A stretch of 64,000 nucleotides of DNA from Rahnella victoriana. GTDB taxonomy: Bacteria > Pseudomonadota > Gammaproteobacteria > Enterobacterales > Enterobacteriaceae. The stretch spans positions 1-64,000 of the forward strand of contig NZ_SJOJ01000003.1 in the NCBI RefSeq assembly GCF_004330295.1. The letters run 5' to 3'. Shown here in pieces: positions 27,878 to 35,561 of this stretch. The position numbers were made by a program, and so were the translations under genes. How positions within the stretch are numbered: the first letter of the stretch is position 1; every line of letters begins with the position of its first letter. The notes below the pieces were generated by a model that saw nothing but the letters and a program-made list of their open reading frames with translations, was not told the DNA's origin and made no database searches.

Positions 27878-28635
27878 TGGCCAACCCGCTCTGTATACAA
27901 CTGATCAACCCGAACACCAGTCTGGCGATGACTGAGGTCATGGCGCACAGCGCCCGCTCGGTGGCGTCGCCGGAGACACACATTGTGGCGGTTTGCCCTG
28001 AAGAGGGGGCACCGTCCATTGAAGGACATTTCGATGAAGCGATTGCGACGCTCGGCGTATTGCAGCAGATAAAAGCCGGGCGTGACGCGGGCGTGGACGG
28101 GCACATTATTGCCTGTTTCGGCGATCCGGGATTACTCGCTGCCCGCGAGCTGGCACGTGCGCCGGTGATCGGCATTGCCGAAGCGGCGATGCATCTTGCC
28201 ACCTTGCTGGCGACGCGTTTCTCGATTGTCACCACCTTACCGCGCACGCTGACCATCGCCCGCCATTTGCTGCATCAGTACGGCTTTGAACGCCATTGCG
28301 CCGCCTTACATGCCATCGATTTGCCGGTGCTGTCGCTGGAAGACGGCAGCGGACTGGCGCAGGAAAAAGTGCGTGAGCAATGTATCGCGGTCAAAAAATC
28401 CGACGGCAGCGGGGCGATTGTCCTGGGTTGCGGCGGAATGGCCGATCTGGCGCAGGCACTGACGCTCGAGCTGAATATCCCGGTGATCGACGGGGTCAGC
28501 GCGGCGGTGAAAATGGTTGAGTCGCTGGCGGCGCTGCGCCTGACGACCAGTAAACATGGCGATCTGGATTATCCGCTGGAAAAACCTTTGTCTGGCCGTT
28601 TTGCCGGGCTGAATCTGAGAGAACACTATGTCTGA
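27877..28635 (+). CDS. hpxA: Allantoin racemase (Asp/Glu/hydantoin racemase family)
   Basis: 252-residue cofactor-independent racemase with the two catalytic cysteines in HIIACFGDPGL and GAIVLGCGGMADL, the N-terminal INPNTS substrate-binding motif and the VIDGVSAAVKM end. It interconverts R- and S-allantoin so that the stereospecific allantoinase can use all of the pool. It is translationally coupled to hpxS and hpxB on both sides. Confidence 0.88.
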   Translation: MANPLCIQLINPNTSLAMTEVMAHSARSVASPETHIVAVCPEEGAPSIEGHFDEAIATLGVLQQIKAGRDAGVDGHIIACFGDPGLLAARELARAPVIGIAEAAMHLATLLATRFSIVTTLPRTLTIARHLLHQYGFERHCAALHAIDLPVLSLEDGSGLAQEKVREQCIAVKKSDGSGAIVLGCGGMADLAQALTLELNIPVIDGVSAAVKMVESLAALRLTTSKHGDLDYPLEKPLSGRFAGLNLREHYV

Positions 28636-29566
28636 TATGGAATACGGTTTTAGCGAAACTTATCCGCGTGACTTAATCGGTTACGCCGGACGTCCGCCGC
28701 ACGCCAACTGGCCGGGCAACGCCCGCATCGCCGTGCAGTTTGTGCTGAATTACGAAGAGGGCGCAGAGAATAACGTTCTGCACGGTGATGCCGGTTCTGA
28801 GCAATTCCTGTCTGACATCATTGGTGCAGCCAGTTTCCCCGACCGCCATATGTCGATGGATTCACTGTACGAATACGGATCCCGTGCCGGGTTCTGGCGC
28901 ATCCACAACGAGTTTCAGAAACGCGGTCTGCCGCTGACTGTTTTCGGTGTGGCGATGGCACTGGCACGCAATCCGGAAATCGTCAGTGCCATCAAAGCGG
29001 CAGATTACGATATCGTCAGCCACGGCTGGCGCTGGATCCATTATCAGAACATGAGCAAAGCCGAAGAGGCGGAGCACATGCAAAAAGCGGTCACCGTACT
29101 GCGCGATCTGTTCGGTAAAGCGCCATCGGGCTGGTACACCGGCCGCGACAGCCCGAACACCCGTCAGCTGGTCGCGGAGTCTGGCGGATTCCAGTATGAC
29201 AGCGATTATTACGGCGATGACCTGCCATTCTGGATGCCGGTGAAACTGGAAAGTGGCGAAACGAAACAGCATCTGGTGATCCCTTACACGCTGGAAACCA
29301 ACGACATGCGGTTTGCCTCCCCGCAGGGTTTCAACACCGGCGAGCAGTTTTATACCTATCTGAAAGACACTTTTGATGTGTTGTACGCTGAAGGGGAAAC
29401 TTCGCCGAAAATGATGTCGGTCGGCATGCATTGCCGGATCCTCGGCCGTCCGGGGAGATTTCGCGCTTTACAGCGGTTTCTCGATTACATCGGGTCACAT
29501 GAGAAGGTGTGGGTGTGTAAGCGGCAGGACATTGCCGACCATTGGGTTAAACATTTCGGTGTTTAA
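28628..29566 (+). CDS. hpxB: Allantoinase, PuuE type (polysaccharide-deacetylase fold)
   Basis: 312-residue metal-independent allantoinase. It has the NodB-like barrel with YPRDLIGYAGRPPHANWPG at the N-terminus and SHGWRWIHY in the middle, both typical of PuuE. It opens the hydantoin ring of S-allantoin to allantoate. The ATG at 28628 (preceded by GAGAGAAC) overlaps the end of hpxA by eight bases; an ATG at 28637 is the alternative. Transcription converges with hpxZ across a repeat element. Confidence 0.9.
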   Translation: MSDMEYGFSETYPRDLIGYAGRPPHANWPGNARIAVQFVLNYEEGAENNVLHGDAGSEQFLSDIIGAASFPDRHMSMDSLYEYGSRAGFWRIHNEFQKRGLPLTVFGVAMALARNPEIVSAIKAADYDIVSHGWRWIHYQNMSKAEEAEHMQKAVTVLRDLFGKAPSGWYTGRDSPNTRQLVAESGGFQYDSDYYGDDLPFWMPVKLESGETKQHLVIPYTLETNDMRFASPQGFNTGEQFYTYLKDTFDVLYAEGETSPKMMSVGMHCRILGRPGRFRALQRFLDYIGSHEKVWVCKRQDIADHWVKHFGV

Positions 29567-29631
29567 TCCCGAAATTCAAATTCAAAACCTTGGGCTCGCC
29601 GCCCAAACTGGCCATAGCGACAGCTATTAAA

Positions 29632-29758
29632 CTCCCTCCCCTGCGAAGGGGAGGGTTGGGGTGGGGTATTAAACAGAAATTAAGATCTCAGAGTTTTCTC
29701 TGATCCGGTGTTAGCCCTTAAAACCCCCTCCCAACCTCCCCCTTCGCAGGGGGAGGAG
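29632..29758. repeat. Composite GC-rich palindromic repeat, copy 1
   Basis: Two GC-rich hairpin units (core CCCTCCCCTGCGAAGGGGAGGG at the left, 22 bases given here only as arms CCCTCCCC and GGGGAGGG; right core CCTCCCCCTTCGC/GGGGGAGG) face each other around about 60 bases of less structured DNA with GTTTTCTC in the centre. The reverse complement of 60520-60649 has the same plan and much of the same sequence, so this is a repeated element, present here between the convergent hpxB and hpxZ genes. Confidence 0.8.
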
Positions 29759-29792
29759 AAAATTTCCAAAGCTGAACCGCCCAATGGTTCGG

Positions 29793-30176
29793 TCAAACCA
29801 TCAGACTCACATGGGCCGCCACAATCTTCCAGCCACTCGCCATCTTCACCCACGTCTGCTGCTGACGCCCAATTTTGTCGGTGCCTTCCCGGCGGAATTC
29901 CGTGCTGGCGACGGCCATGTCATCGCCGAAGGTGGTGATGGTGGTGTTGACCAGATCCCGGTCTAACCCCTGTGACGATCGCGCAGATCGGAATGCGCGG
30001 ATGGCATCAATGCCGTAAAGATTTTCCCCCGCGCCATAACGCACAGTACGCGGGTCATGCCAGAACAGTTCGTCAAGTACGGCGGTGTCGTTACTGATCA
30101 GCGCCTGTTCATAGCGATAAAACGCCGCGTTCATTTCGGCAAGGATCGCCGGGCGGTCGATATGTTCAGTTTTCAT
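29793..30176 (-). CDS. hpxZ: Oxalurate catabolism protein HpxZ (DUF3225, NTF2-like)
   Basis: 127-residue SnoaL/NTF2-like cone-fold protein (RYEQALISNDTAVLDELFWHD at the start, WKIVAAHVSLM at the end). Its exact activity is unknown; it always travels with hpxX and hpxY. It is the last gene of hpxWXYZ, 53 bases after hpxY. I use the ATG at 30176; an ATG at 30200 would add eight residues (MKRVKRVI). Confidence 0.83.
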   Translation of the reverse strand: MKTEHIDRPAILAEMNAAFYRYEQALISNDTAVLDELFWHDPRTVRYGAGENLYGIDAIRAFRSARSSQGLDRDLVNTTITTFGDDMAVASTEFRREGTDKIGRQQQTWVKMASGWKIVAAHVSLMV

Positions 30177-30229
30177 GATGACTCTCTTTACTCTTTTCAC
30201 TTCACCCTGGAAAACGGGGATGCGGGACG

Positions 30230-31633
30230 TTACGCAGGCATCACCGGAGAACTGCTGACGTTCACAATGCCTTGTTGCTCAAGCGCACGGGCGGCACGCA
30301 GGCACAGGTCTTCGCGCCATGGTGGCGCAATCAGTTGTAATCCTATCGGCAGGCCGCCGGACGTGGTGACGGGCACCGTGACCACCGGCAGACCGAGGAA
30401 CGAGATCGGCTGAGTCAGCATGCCCATATTGGCACGCGTCGGCAGATCCTGCCCGTTGATACGTATAGTGTCCTGACCGATTAACGTGGCCGGACACGGC
30501 GTGGCTGGCGCGATCAGAATGTCCCAATGATCGAACAAGGGCAAGATTTGCTGCTGAAAATGCTGACGAAAACGCTGCGCCTGTACATACCACGCCGCCG
30601 GGATCATCGCCCCGGCAAGTAAACGTTCGCGCGATAACGGCTCAAACTGGTCCGGAACAGTGCGCAATTTTGGCAAATACTGATTACCGCCTTCAGAGGC
30701 GCTGATGATAAACGCGGCGGAGCGTGCCAGTTCAGCCTGTGGCATCTCGGTTTCTTCCTGTGCGTCCAGCGCCTGCGCTATCTGGCGCACCGCCGCTTTG
30801 GCATGGTCGTCGCACCAGGTGGAAAAATAACCGCCAAGTACTGCGGTGCGCAAACCCTGCTGGCCGCGCCCGAGCTGAGAAAATGTTTCGGTAACCGGTT
30901 TATCTGCCTGGAAGTGATCCTGCGGATCTGTGCCCTGCATGGCGTCATACACCTGCGCCAGATCCTCGCTGCACCGCGCCATCGGGCCGATATGATCGAG
31001 GCTGGCGACGAACGGCTGACTGCCGCGACGTGAAATGCGTCCGAAGGTGGGTTTCAGCCCCAGTATGCCGCTTAATGAAGAAGGGACGCGGATCGATCCG
31101 TTGGTATCGCTGCCGAGCGTGAAATGCACCAGACCGGCGGCGACGGCGGCGGCAGAACCACCGGAAGAGCCTCCGGCCACGCGCGCCAGATCCCGCGGGT
31201 TACGGGTGGCACCATAATGGCTGTTTTCCGTGGTGAAACCGTAGGCGTAAGCATCCATATTCAGCATGCCGGAAAGCATCGCGCCCTGTGCCGCGAGGCG
31301 GGAAACCGTCCAGGCATCATGGCGTGCCGCGGCGTTGCTGCTGTTGAGACTCGCGCCTGCCAGCGTTACTTCACCGGCCACGTCCAGCAGGTTTTTTACC
31401 GCATACGGAATGCCTGCCAGCGGCGGTAAAATCGCGCCGCTGGCACGGGTTTTATCGACTTTTGCGGCTTCGCTCAGCATGCGTTCGCGGGTGATATGCG
31501 TCCAGGCGTTGATCACCGGATTGGCCTGTTCAACCGCATCAAGCGTCGACGTTGCAATCTCTGTTGCTGAAATGTCACCCTGAACAATGGCCTGATGTAA
31601 CTGACTGATAGTAAAGCGATCAAAGGATGTCAT
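30230..31633 (-). CDS. hpxY: AtzE-family amidohydrolase HpxY
   Basis: 467-residue amidase-signature enzyme with the Ser-cisSer-Lys triad: Lys in GIPYAVKNLLD, the glycine/serine-rich GGSSGGSAAAVAAG and the nucleophile loop GSDTNGSIRVPSS. AtzE relatives hydrolyse carboxybiuret, which is chemically close to oxalurate, and need a small AtzG-like partner; hpxX just upstream encodes one. A role in oxalurate hydrolysis is therefore likely but inferred. The true ATG is 31633, overlapping the hpxX stop (ATGA); the frame open to 31840 is a shadow of hpxX. Confidence 0.83.
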   Translation of the reverse strand: MTSFDRFTISQLHQAIVQGDISATEIATSTLDAVEQANPVINAWTHITRERMLSEAAKVDKTRASGAILPPLAGIPYAVKNLLDVAGEVTLAGASLNSSNAAARHDAWTVSRLAAQGAMLSGMLNMDAYAYGFTTENSHYGATRNPRDLARVAGGSSGGSAAAVAAGLVHFTLGSDTNGSIRVPSSLSGILGLKPTFGRISRRGSQPFVASLDHIGPMARCSEDLAQVYDAMQGTDPQDHFQADKPVTETFSQLGRGQQGLRTAVLGGYFSTWCDDHAKAAVRQIAQALDAQEETEMPQAELARSAAFIISASEGGNQYLPKLRTVPDQFEPLSRERLLAGAMIPAAWYVQAQRFRQHFQQQILPLFDHWDILIAPATPCPATLIGQDTIRINGQDLPTRANMGMLTQPISFLGLPVVTVPVTTSGGLPIGLQLIAPPWREDLCLRAARALEQQGIVNVSSSPVMPA

Positions 31634-31824
31634 GCGCGGTACACCCCGGCAATTTCCAGACGCGGGTCGAGCGGTAAATCCATCAGCGGCTGCGCCATTT
31701 GCGCGATGCGGCTGAACTGTACCAGTAATTCCTGACGACGGACGTCGTCGAGTTCCAGCGCCAGAACGGATTCCATCTGGCGGATATACGCGGCCCAGTC
31801 GGTCGCTGCGGGGGTATTTTTCAT
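31630..31824 (-). CDS. hpxX: Small AtzG-like subunit HpxX (DUF4089)
   Basis: 64-residue helical protein of the DUF4089/AtzG kind, which acts as a small subunit stabilising the AtzE-type amidase. Hydrophobic and acidic helices (AAYIRQMESVLALELDD, RQELLVQFSRIAQMAQPLMD) fit this. AAGGAAG precedes the ATG, and the stop overlaps the hpxY start, so the two subunits are translationally coupled. Confidence 0.82.
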   Translation of the reverse strand: MKNTPAATDWAAYIRQMESVLALELDDVRRQELLVQFSRIAQMAQPLMDLPLDPRLEIAGVYRA

Positions 31825-31860
31825 GCTGCTTCCTTATCAATTCTCATGAGCGAACTCTGA

Positions 31861-33447
31861 TCAAAATCCGGCGGCGCTGCCGTTGCTGCGCGGGTCGGAG
31901 GCGCCTTCAAACATGCCATTGGTGTGGCGGACAATGGCGCCGGCGTGGCCGACGGCTTCGCTGAAATCCGGCAACAGTTCGACGTCGTGACCGCGCTGTC
32001 TCAGTCCCGCCAGCGTCGGATAGGCGAAACGGCCCTCCAGTTTCAGTGAGTCCGAACTTTCGCCCCAGGTACGGCCCAGCAACCAGCGCGGACCGCTGAT
32101 CGCCTGCTGCAAAGACTTGCCCTGCACCACATGGCGGATAAACACCGCGGCCTGGGTTTGCGGCTGACCGTCACCGCCCATCGAGCCGTACACCATGGTG
32201 CGCCCGTCGTATAAGCGTGCGGCGGCGGGATTGAGGGTGTGGAACGGTTGTTTGCCCGGCGCGAGTGCCAGCAAATGTCCGGCGTCGAGGCTGAAAGACG
32301 CGCCACGGTTTTGCCACAACACACCGCTGCCCGGCAGCACGACACCACTGCCGAACTCGTGATAAATGCTCTGGATAAAGGACACCGCCAGCCCGCTGCT
32401 GTCCATCACGCCCATCCAGACGGTATCGCCCGGCCCTTTACCTTTGCCCCAGTCTGCGGCGCTGTGCGGTTTGATGCGGGTGGCGAGAGCGTCGAGATAC
32501 TGCGGATCCAGCAGATCCTGCGCGTCCTGCGTCATCATGCGCGGGTCGGTGATAAAGCGGTCGCGCAGGCCGAACGCCAGTTTGGTGGCCTCCACCACGC
32601 TGTGAATGGTGGCGCTTTCATCCATGGTTTCCAGCGGCAGGCGATCGGTCAGCCCGAGAATGGCCAGCGAAACCAGTCCCTGCGTCGGCGGGGTCAGGTT
32701 GTAGATTTCGCCTTTACTGTGTTTAAGGCGCAGCGGCACACGGCGCTGCGGTTTATAAGCGGCGAGATCGGCGCGGGTCACCGGCATGCCGAGTTTCTCC
32801 ATGTCGGCGGCCATGTTGTCGGCCAGTTCGCCGCGATAGAAACTGTTCAGTCCGTCCTCACACAGCATCGACAGGGTTTGTGCCAGCTGCGGTTGGGTGA
32901 AACGGTTACCGGCGCGCGGCACATCGCCGTTAGGCAAAAAGATGTCGGCAAAGGCGCGGAAATCCTTCAGCTCATGTTTTTTGGCGCGGGTGGCGGCTTC
33001 CTGCGAGGCGGTGACCGGAATACCGTCAGCCGCATAGCGGATGGCATCGCGCAGCAGGCGGGAGAGGGGTTTCTGTTCGCCACCCAACTCAGCCGACACA
33101 TTCAGTGCTTCCTGCCAGCCGCCGACAGTGCCCGCAACCGTCAGCGCGGATTTCGGGCCACGATGGGGAATGTGCGTTTCACCGGCGTAGAAATCGAGAG
33201 AGGCGAGGGCGCCCGCCGCGCCGCTGGCATCGATAGCCACCGGATTGCCCTGCGGCGGCACAATCAGCCAGAATCCGTCGCCGCCCAGCCCGTTCATGTG
33301 CGGATACACCACGGCAATTGTTGCGGCTGCCGCCACCATGGCTTCGATGGCGTTGCCGCCTTCGCGCAATACCGCAAGCGCACTCTGGCTCGCCAGATGA
33401 TGAGGTGTGACCGCCATGCCCAGCGGTGCGCTGTTACTGTTAATCAT
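31861..33447 (-). CDS. hpxW: Oxamate amidohydrolase HpxW (gamma-glutamyltransferase family)
   Basis: 528-residue N-terminal-nucleophile hydrolase. It is made as one chain and should cut itself before Thr342 (GPGDTVWMGVMD), which becomes the nucleophile of the small subunit. No signal peptide is present, unlike true gamma-glutamyltransferases. The Klebsiella enzyme converts oxamate to oxalate and ammonia in urate breakdown. First gene of hpxWXYZ; AGGACATCGC precedes the ATG, and a near-perfect sigma-54 promoter lies about 75 bases upstream. Confidence 0.87.
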   Translation of the reverse strand: MINSNSAPLGMAVTPHHLASQSALAVLREGGNAIEAMVAAAATIAVVYPHMNGLGGDGFWLIVPPQGNPVAIDASGAAGALASLDFYAGETHIPHRGPKSALTVAGTVGGWQEALNVSAELGGEQKPLSRLLRDAIRYAADGIPVTASQEAATRAKKHELKDFRAFADIFLPNGDVPRAGNRFTQPQLAQTLSMLCEDGLNSFYRGELADNMAADMEKLGMPVTRADLAAYKPQRRVPLRLKHSKGEIYNLTPPTQGLVSLAILGLTDRLPLETMDESATIHSVVEATKLAFGLRDRFITDPRMMTQDAQDLLDPQYLDALATRIKPHSAADWGKGKGPGDTVWMGVMDSSGLAVSFIQSIYHEFGSGVVLPGSGVLWQNRGASFSLDAGHLLALAPGKQPFHTLNPAAARLYDGRTMVYGSMGGDGQPQTQAAVFIRHVVQGKSLQQAISGPRWLLGRTWGESSDSLKLEGRFAYPTLAGLRQRGHDVELLPDFSEAVGHAGAIVRHTNGMFEGASDPRSNGSAAGF

Positions 33448-33522
33448 GCGATGTCCTTTTTTGAGACGCTTTTTTTATGCTGCCCGGGCTTGCAGGGTTG
33501 AGGGCGAGTAGGGATAAAGTTA

Positions 33523-33538
33523 AGCAAGAGGTGTTCCA
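33523..33538 (-). promoter_or_regulatory. Candidate sigma-54 promoter of hpxWXYZ
   Basis: Read on the minus strand: TGGAAC, 5 bases, TTGCT. The GG and GC doublets have the obligatory spacing, and only one base of TGGCAC-N5-TTGCW differs. The expected start of transcription is near 33512, leaving a leader of about 65 bases before hpxW. Confidence 0.65.
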
Positions 33539-33573
33539 CATCGGCAAAAGCCGCCCGCTTTCGCACATAATTT

Positions 33574-33591
33574 TGCTTGCATTGGCAAGCA
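33574..33591. promoter_or_regulatory. Inverted repeat in the hpxW/hpxU gap
   Basis: Perfect 7-bp arms TGCTTGC and GCAAGCA around ATTG. It stands upstream of the hpxW sigma-54 site and about 60 bases before hpxU, so it could be the operator of the RpiR-type regulator HpxU or an activator site. Function is inference. Confidence 0.45.
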
Positions 33592-33647
33592 TAGTGCATG
33601 GTATGTTCCGCTGAATGGCTGAAACATTGGTTACAAAAGGGACGGAG

Positions 33648-34487
33648 ATGAAACAGATAGATGAACGTCTGCGTGACCATTACGCAGAACTGACGCCGCA
33701 GGAACAGCGGGTGGCAGACTTTATTTTTGCCAGCATCGACGACCTGATGAGTTACAACAGCGCCGAACTGGCGCGGCTCAGCGGCGTATCGAAAGCCACG
33801 GTCAGCCGCCTGTTTAAACGCCTCGGTTATCCGAGCTATCGCGATATGCGTGATGAGATGCGCACCCTGCGCCAGAGCGGGATGCCGCTGACCGACAGCC
33901 GCGATGCGGTACAGGGCAACACCTTGTTATCCCGGCACTACAAGCAGGAAATGGCGAACCTCACGCAGTGGATTAACCAGATTGATGGCGTACAGTTTGG
34001 CGCGCTGATCACCGCGCTGAGTCAGGCGCGACAGGTGCGGTTGCTGGGTTTTCGTAACAGTTATCCGGTGGCGCTGCACCTTCGTCAGCAGCTGATTCAG
34101 GTGCGCGCAGGCGTGATGATGATGCCGCAACCGGGGCAAACGCTGGCGGAAGAACTGGTGGATCTCACTGCGCAGGATGTGGTGATTTTTGTCGCCTTCC
34201 GCCGCAGGCCGCGCATGGCGAAGGCCATTCTGACGAAGTTACACACGCTGTGTGTGCCGGTCCTACTGGTGTGCGAGCCACAGGCACAGACGCTTATCCC
34301 GCTGGCGACCTGGCATCTGTCCGCGCCGCTCGACAGTGTCTCGGCGTTCGACAGTTATTCTTCTGCCATGAGTCTGGCGAATTTACTCAGTAATGCATTG
34401 CTGCACGATATGCTCGCTCAGGGCCGTCAGCGTATTCATCAGATCAGCGATCTTTACGCCGATCTCGACGAACTGGAGCAACGCTGA
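33648..34487 (+). CDS. hpxU: MurR/RpiR-family regulator HpxU
   Basis: 279-residue regulator. The N-terminal RpiR helix-turn-helix (LTPQEQRVADFIFASIDDL, then YNSAELARLSGVSKATVSRL) is followed by a SIS-type sensor domain (VRLLGFRNSYPVALHL, ... VFVAFRRRPR-like region), here with amino acid or purine-derived ligands unknown. I start at the ATG at 33648 after AAAGG-GACGGAG; the ATG at 33615 has no ribosome site. Divergent from hpxWXYZ and upstream of the importer operon, so it is the natural local regulator for both. Confidence 0.82.
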   Translation: MKQIDERLRDHYAELTPQEQRVADFIFASIDDLMSYNSAELARLSGVSKATVSRLFKRLGYPSYRDMRDEMRTLRQSGMPLTDSRDAVQGNTLLSRHYKQEMANLTQWINQIDGVQFGALITALSQARQVRLLGFRNSYPVALHLRQQLIQVRAGVMMMPQPGQTLAEELVDLTAQDVVIFVAFRRRPRMAKAILTKLHTLCVPVLLVCEPQAQTLIPLATWHLSAPLDSVSAFDSYSSAMSLANLLSNALLHDMLAQGRQRIHQISDLYADLDELEQR

Positions 34488-34528
34488 TCCCCGTCTGAGG
34501 GGCAAACGGGGCGCTTTTCTGGTGCTCC

Positions 34529-34545
34529 TGCACAATGATAGTGCG
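34529..34545. promoter_or_regulatory. NtrC-like upstream activating site
   Basis: TGCACAATGATAGTGCG fits the NtrC dyad TGCAC-N7-GTGCA with one mismatch at the right end. Its centre is about 165 bases upstream of the predicted sigma-54 transcript start, a normal enhancer distance. Confidence 0.5.
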
Positions 34546-34675
34546 TTACAACATGCCTTTCCTTCCTGCTTTTGCCCTGGTTCAGGGCAAAAAAACCCGC
34601 CTGCCGGTTCCGCCACTTTTTATAATTCCTTGTCTCACCGTGACTTTGCGCACATTTTTCCTGCTGCGTGGCTTT

Positions 34676-34691
34676 TGGCACATTCGTTGCA
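34676..34691 (+). promoter_or_regulatory. Sigma-54 promoter of the importer-hpxJKTQ operon
   Basis: TGGCAC, 5 bases (ATTCG), TTGCA: a perfect match to TGGCAC-N5-TTGCW, with T before it as in the extended consensus. The predicted start is near 34702, with a 44-base leader and a CCGGAG ribosome site before 34746. Nitrogen control of purine breakdown through NtrC is established in Klebsiella. Confidence 0.82.
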
Positions 34692-34745
34692 AAGTTTTAA
34701 ATATAAGAATCTATCGTTCCAAAAACCTTTCACCGGAGATAATCT

Positions 34746-35537
34746 ATGAACATGAACAAACGGCTGTTGGCATGGGCAGGCGCGGCAATGCTGGTGCTTC
34801 AGGCATCCGGCGCGATGGCCGATCAGTTGCAGGATATTCAGAAGCGCGGCGTGCTGCGCGTGGCGGTGCCGCAGGACTTCCCGCCGTTTGGTTCGGTGAG
34901 CAAGGATTTGCAGCCGGAAGGTTATGACATCGACATGGCGCAGTATCTGGCCGACAAGATGAAACTTAAGTTGCAACTGGTGCCGGTGACCAGCGCCAAC
35001 CGCGTGCCTTACCTGCAAACAGATAAAGTCGATCTGGTGATTTCCAGCCTCGGCAAAAACGCCGAGCGCGAAAAAGTGATCGATTTCAGTAACGCCTATG
35101 CGCCGTTCTTCCTCGGCGTGTTTGGCGCGCAGGGTGACAAACTGGCCGATCTGAAAGCACTGTCCGGCAAAACCATCGGCGTGACCCGTGGCGCGGTGGA
35201 AGATCTGGCGCTGACCGATGTGGCGCCGAAAGACGCCAAAATTCAGCGTTATGAAGACAACAACACCACGTTGTCAGCGTACCTGTCCGGTCAGGTGGAA
35301 TACATCGCCACCGGTAACCTGGTGGTGGCGGCCATTGCCCGCATGAATCCGGCTAAAGCGCCGGTGTCGAAAGTGATGCTGAAAGACTCGCCGTGCTACG
35401 TCGGCCTGCGTAAAGACGAACCGGCGCTGAAAGATAAAGTGAATGCCCTGATCGCCGAAGGTATCAAAGATAAAACGCTGAATACGCTGTCCGAAAAATG
35501 GATGAAGGCTCCGCTGCCGGCTTCCATCGGCGCGTAA
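34746..35537 (+). CDS. ABC importer, periplasmic substrate-binding protein (family 3)
   Basis: 263-residue amino-acid-type binding protein. A signal peptide ends near ASGAMA, followed by the SBP_bac_3 fold (RGVLRVAVPQDFPPFGSV, YDIDMAQYLADKM, VDLVISSLGKNAEREKVIDFS). First gene of the operon that continues with two permeases, an ATPase, hpxJ, hpxK, hpxT and hpxQ. The ligand is most likely a purine breakdown product such as allantoate or ureido acid, by context only. Confidence 0.85.
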   Translation: MNMNKRLLAWAGAAMLVLQASGAMADQLQDIQKRGVLRVAVPQDFPPFGSVSKDLQPEGYDIDMAQYLADKMKLKLQLVPVTSANRVPYLQTDKVDLVISSLGKNAEREKVIDFSNAYAPFFLGVFGAQGDKLADLKALSGKTIGVTRGAVEDLALTDVAPKDAKIQRYEDNNTTLSAYLSGQVEYIATGNLVVAAIARMNPAKAPVSKVMLKDSPCYVGLRKDEPALKDKVNALIAEGIKDKTLNTLSEKWMKAPLPASIGA

Positions 35538-35561
35538 TTAACGTTTTCACGGAGATCTTTC

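Larger units (their letters stand above)
34488..34745. promoter_or_regulatory. Control region of the importer-hpxJKTQ operon
   Basis: 258 bases holding, in order, an NtrC-like site, a perfect 10-bp inverted repeat (TTTTGCCCTG / CAGGGCAAAA, 34570-34579 and 34583-34592) and a sigma-54 promoter. No gene is visible; apparent frames here are short and poorly supported. Confidence 0.65.

Noticed and set aside
31634-31840. N-terminal extension of HpxY upstream of its ATG
   Set aside because: These codons are the hpxX gene read in another frame; the amidase similarity begins at MTSFDRFTISQLHQ.
32239-33501. 420-codon open frame opposite hpxW
   Set aside because: Long antisense frame typical of GC-rich coding DNA; the minus strand encodes a full gamma-glutamyltransferase-family protein there.
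33583-33598. Sigma-54 promoter for hpxU (TGGCAA-N5-GTGCA)
   Set aside because: Two mismatches, one in the critical -12 TTGC, and overlap with a perfect dyad; kept only as a remark.
34393-34749. 118-codon frame across the hpxU end and the sigma-54 region
   Set aside because: No family similarity, no ribosome site, and it overlaps hpxU and clear promoter elements.
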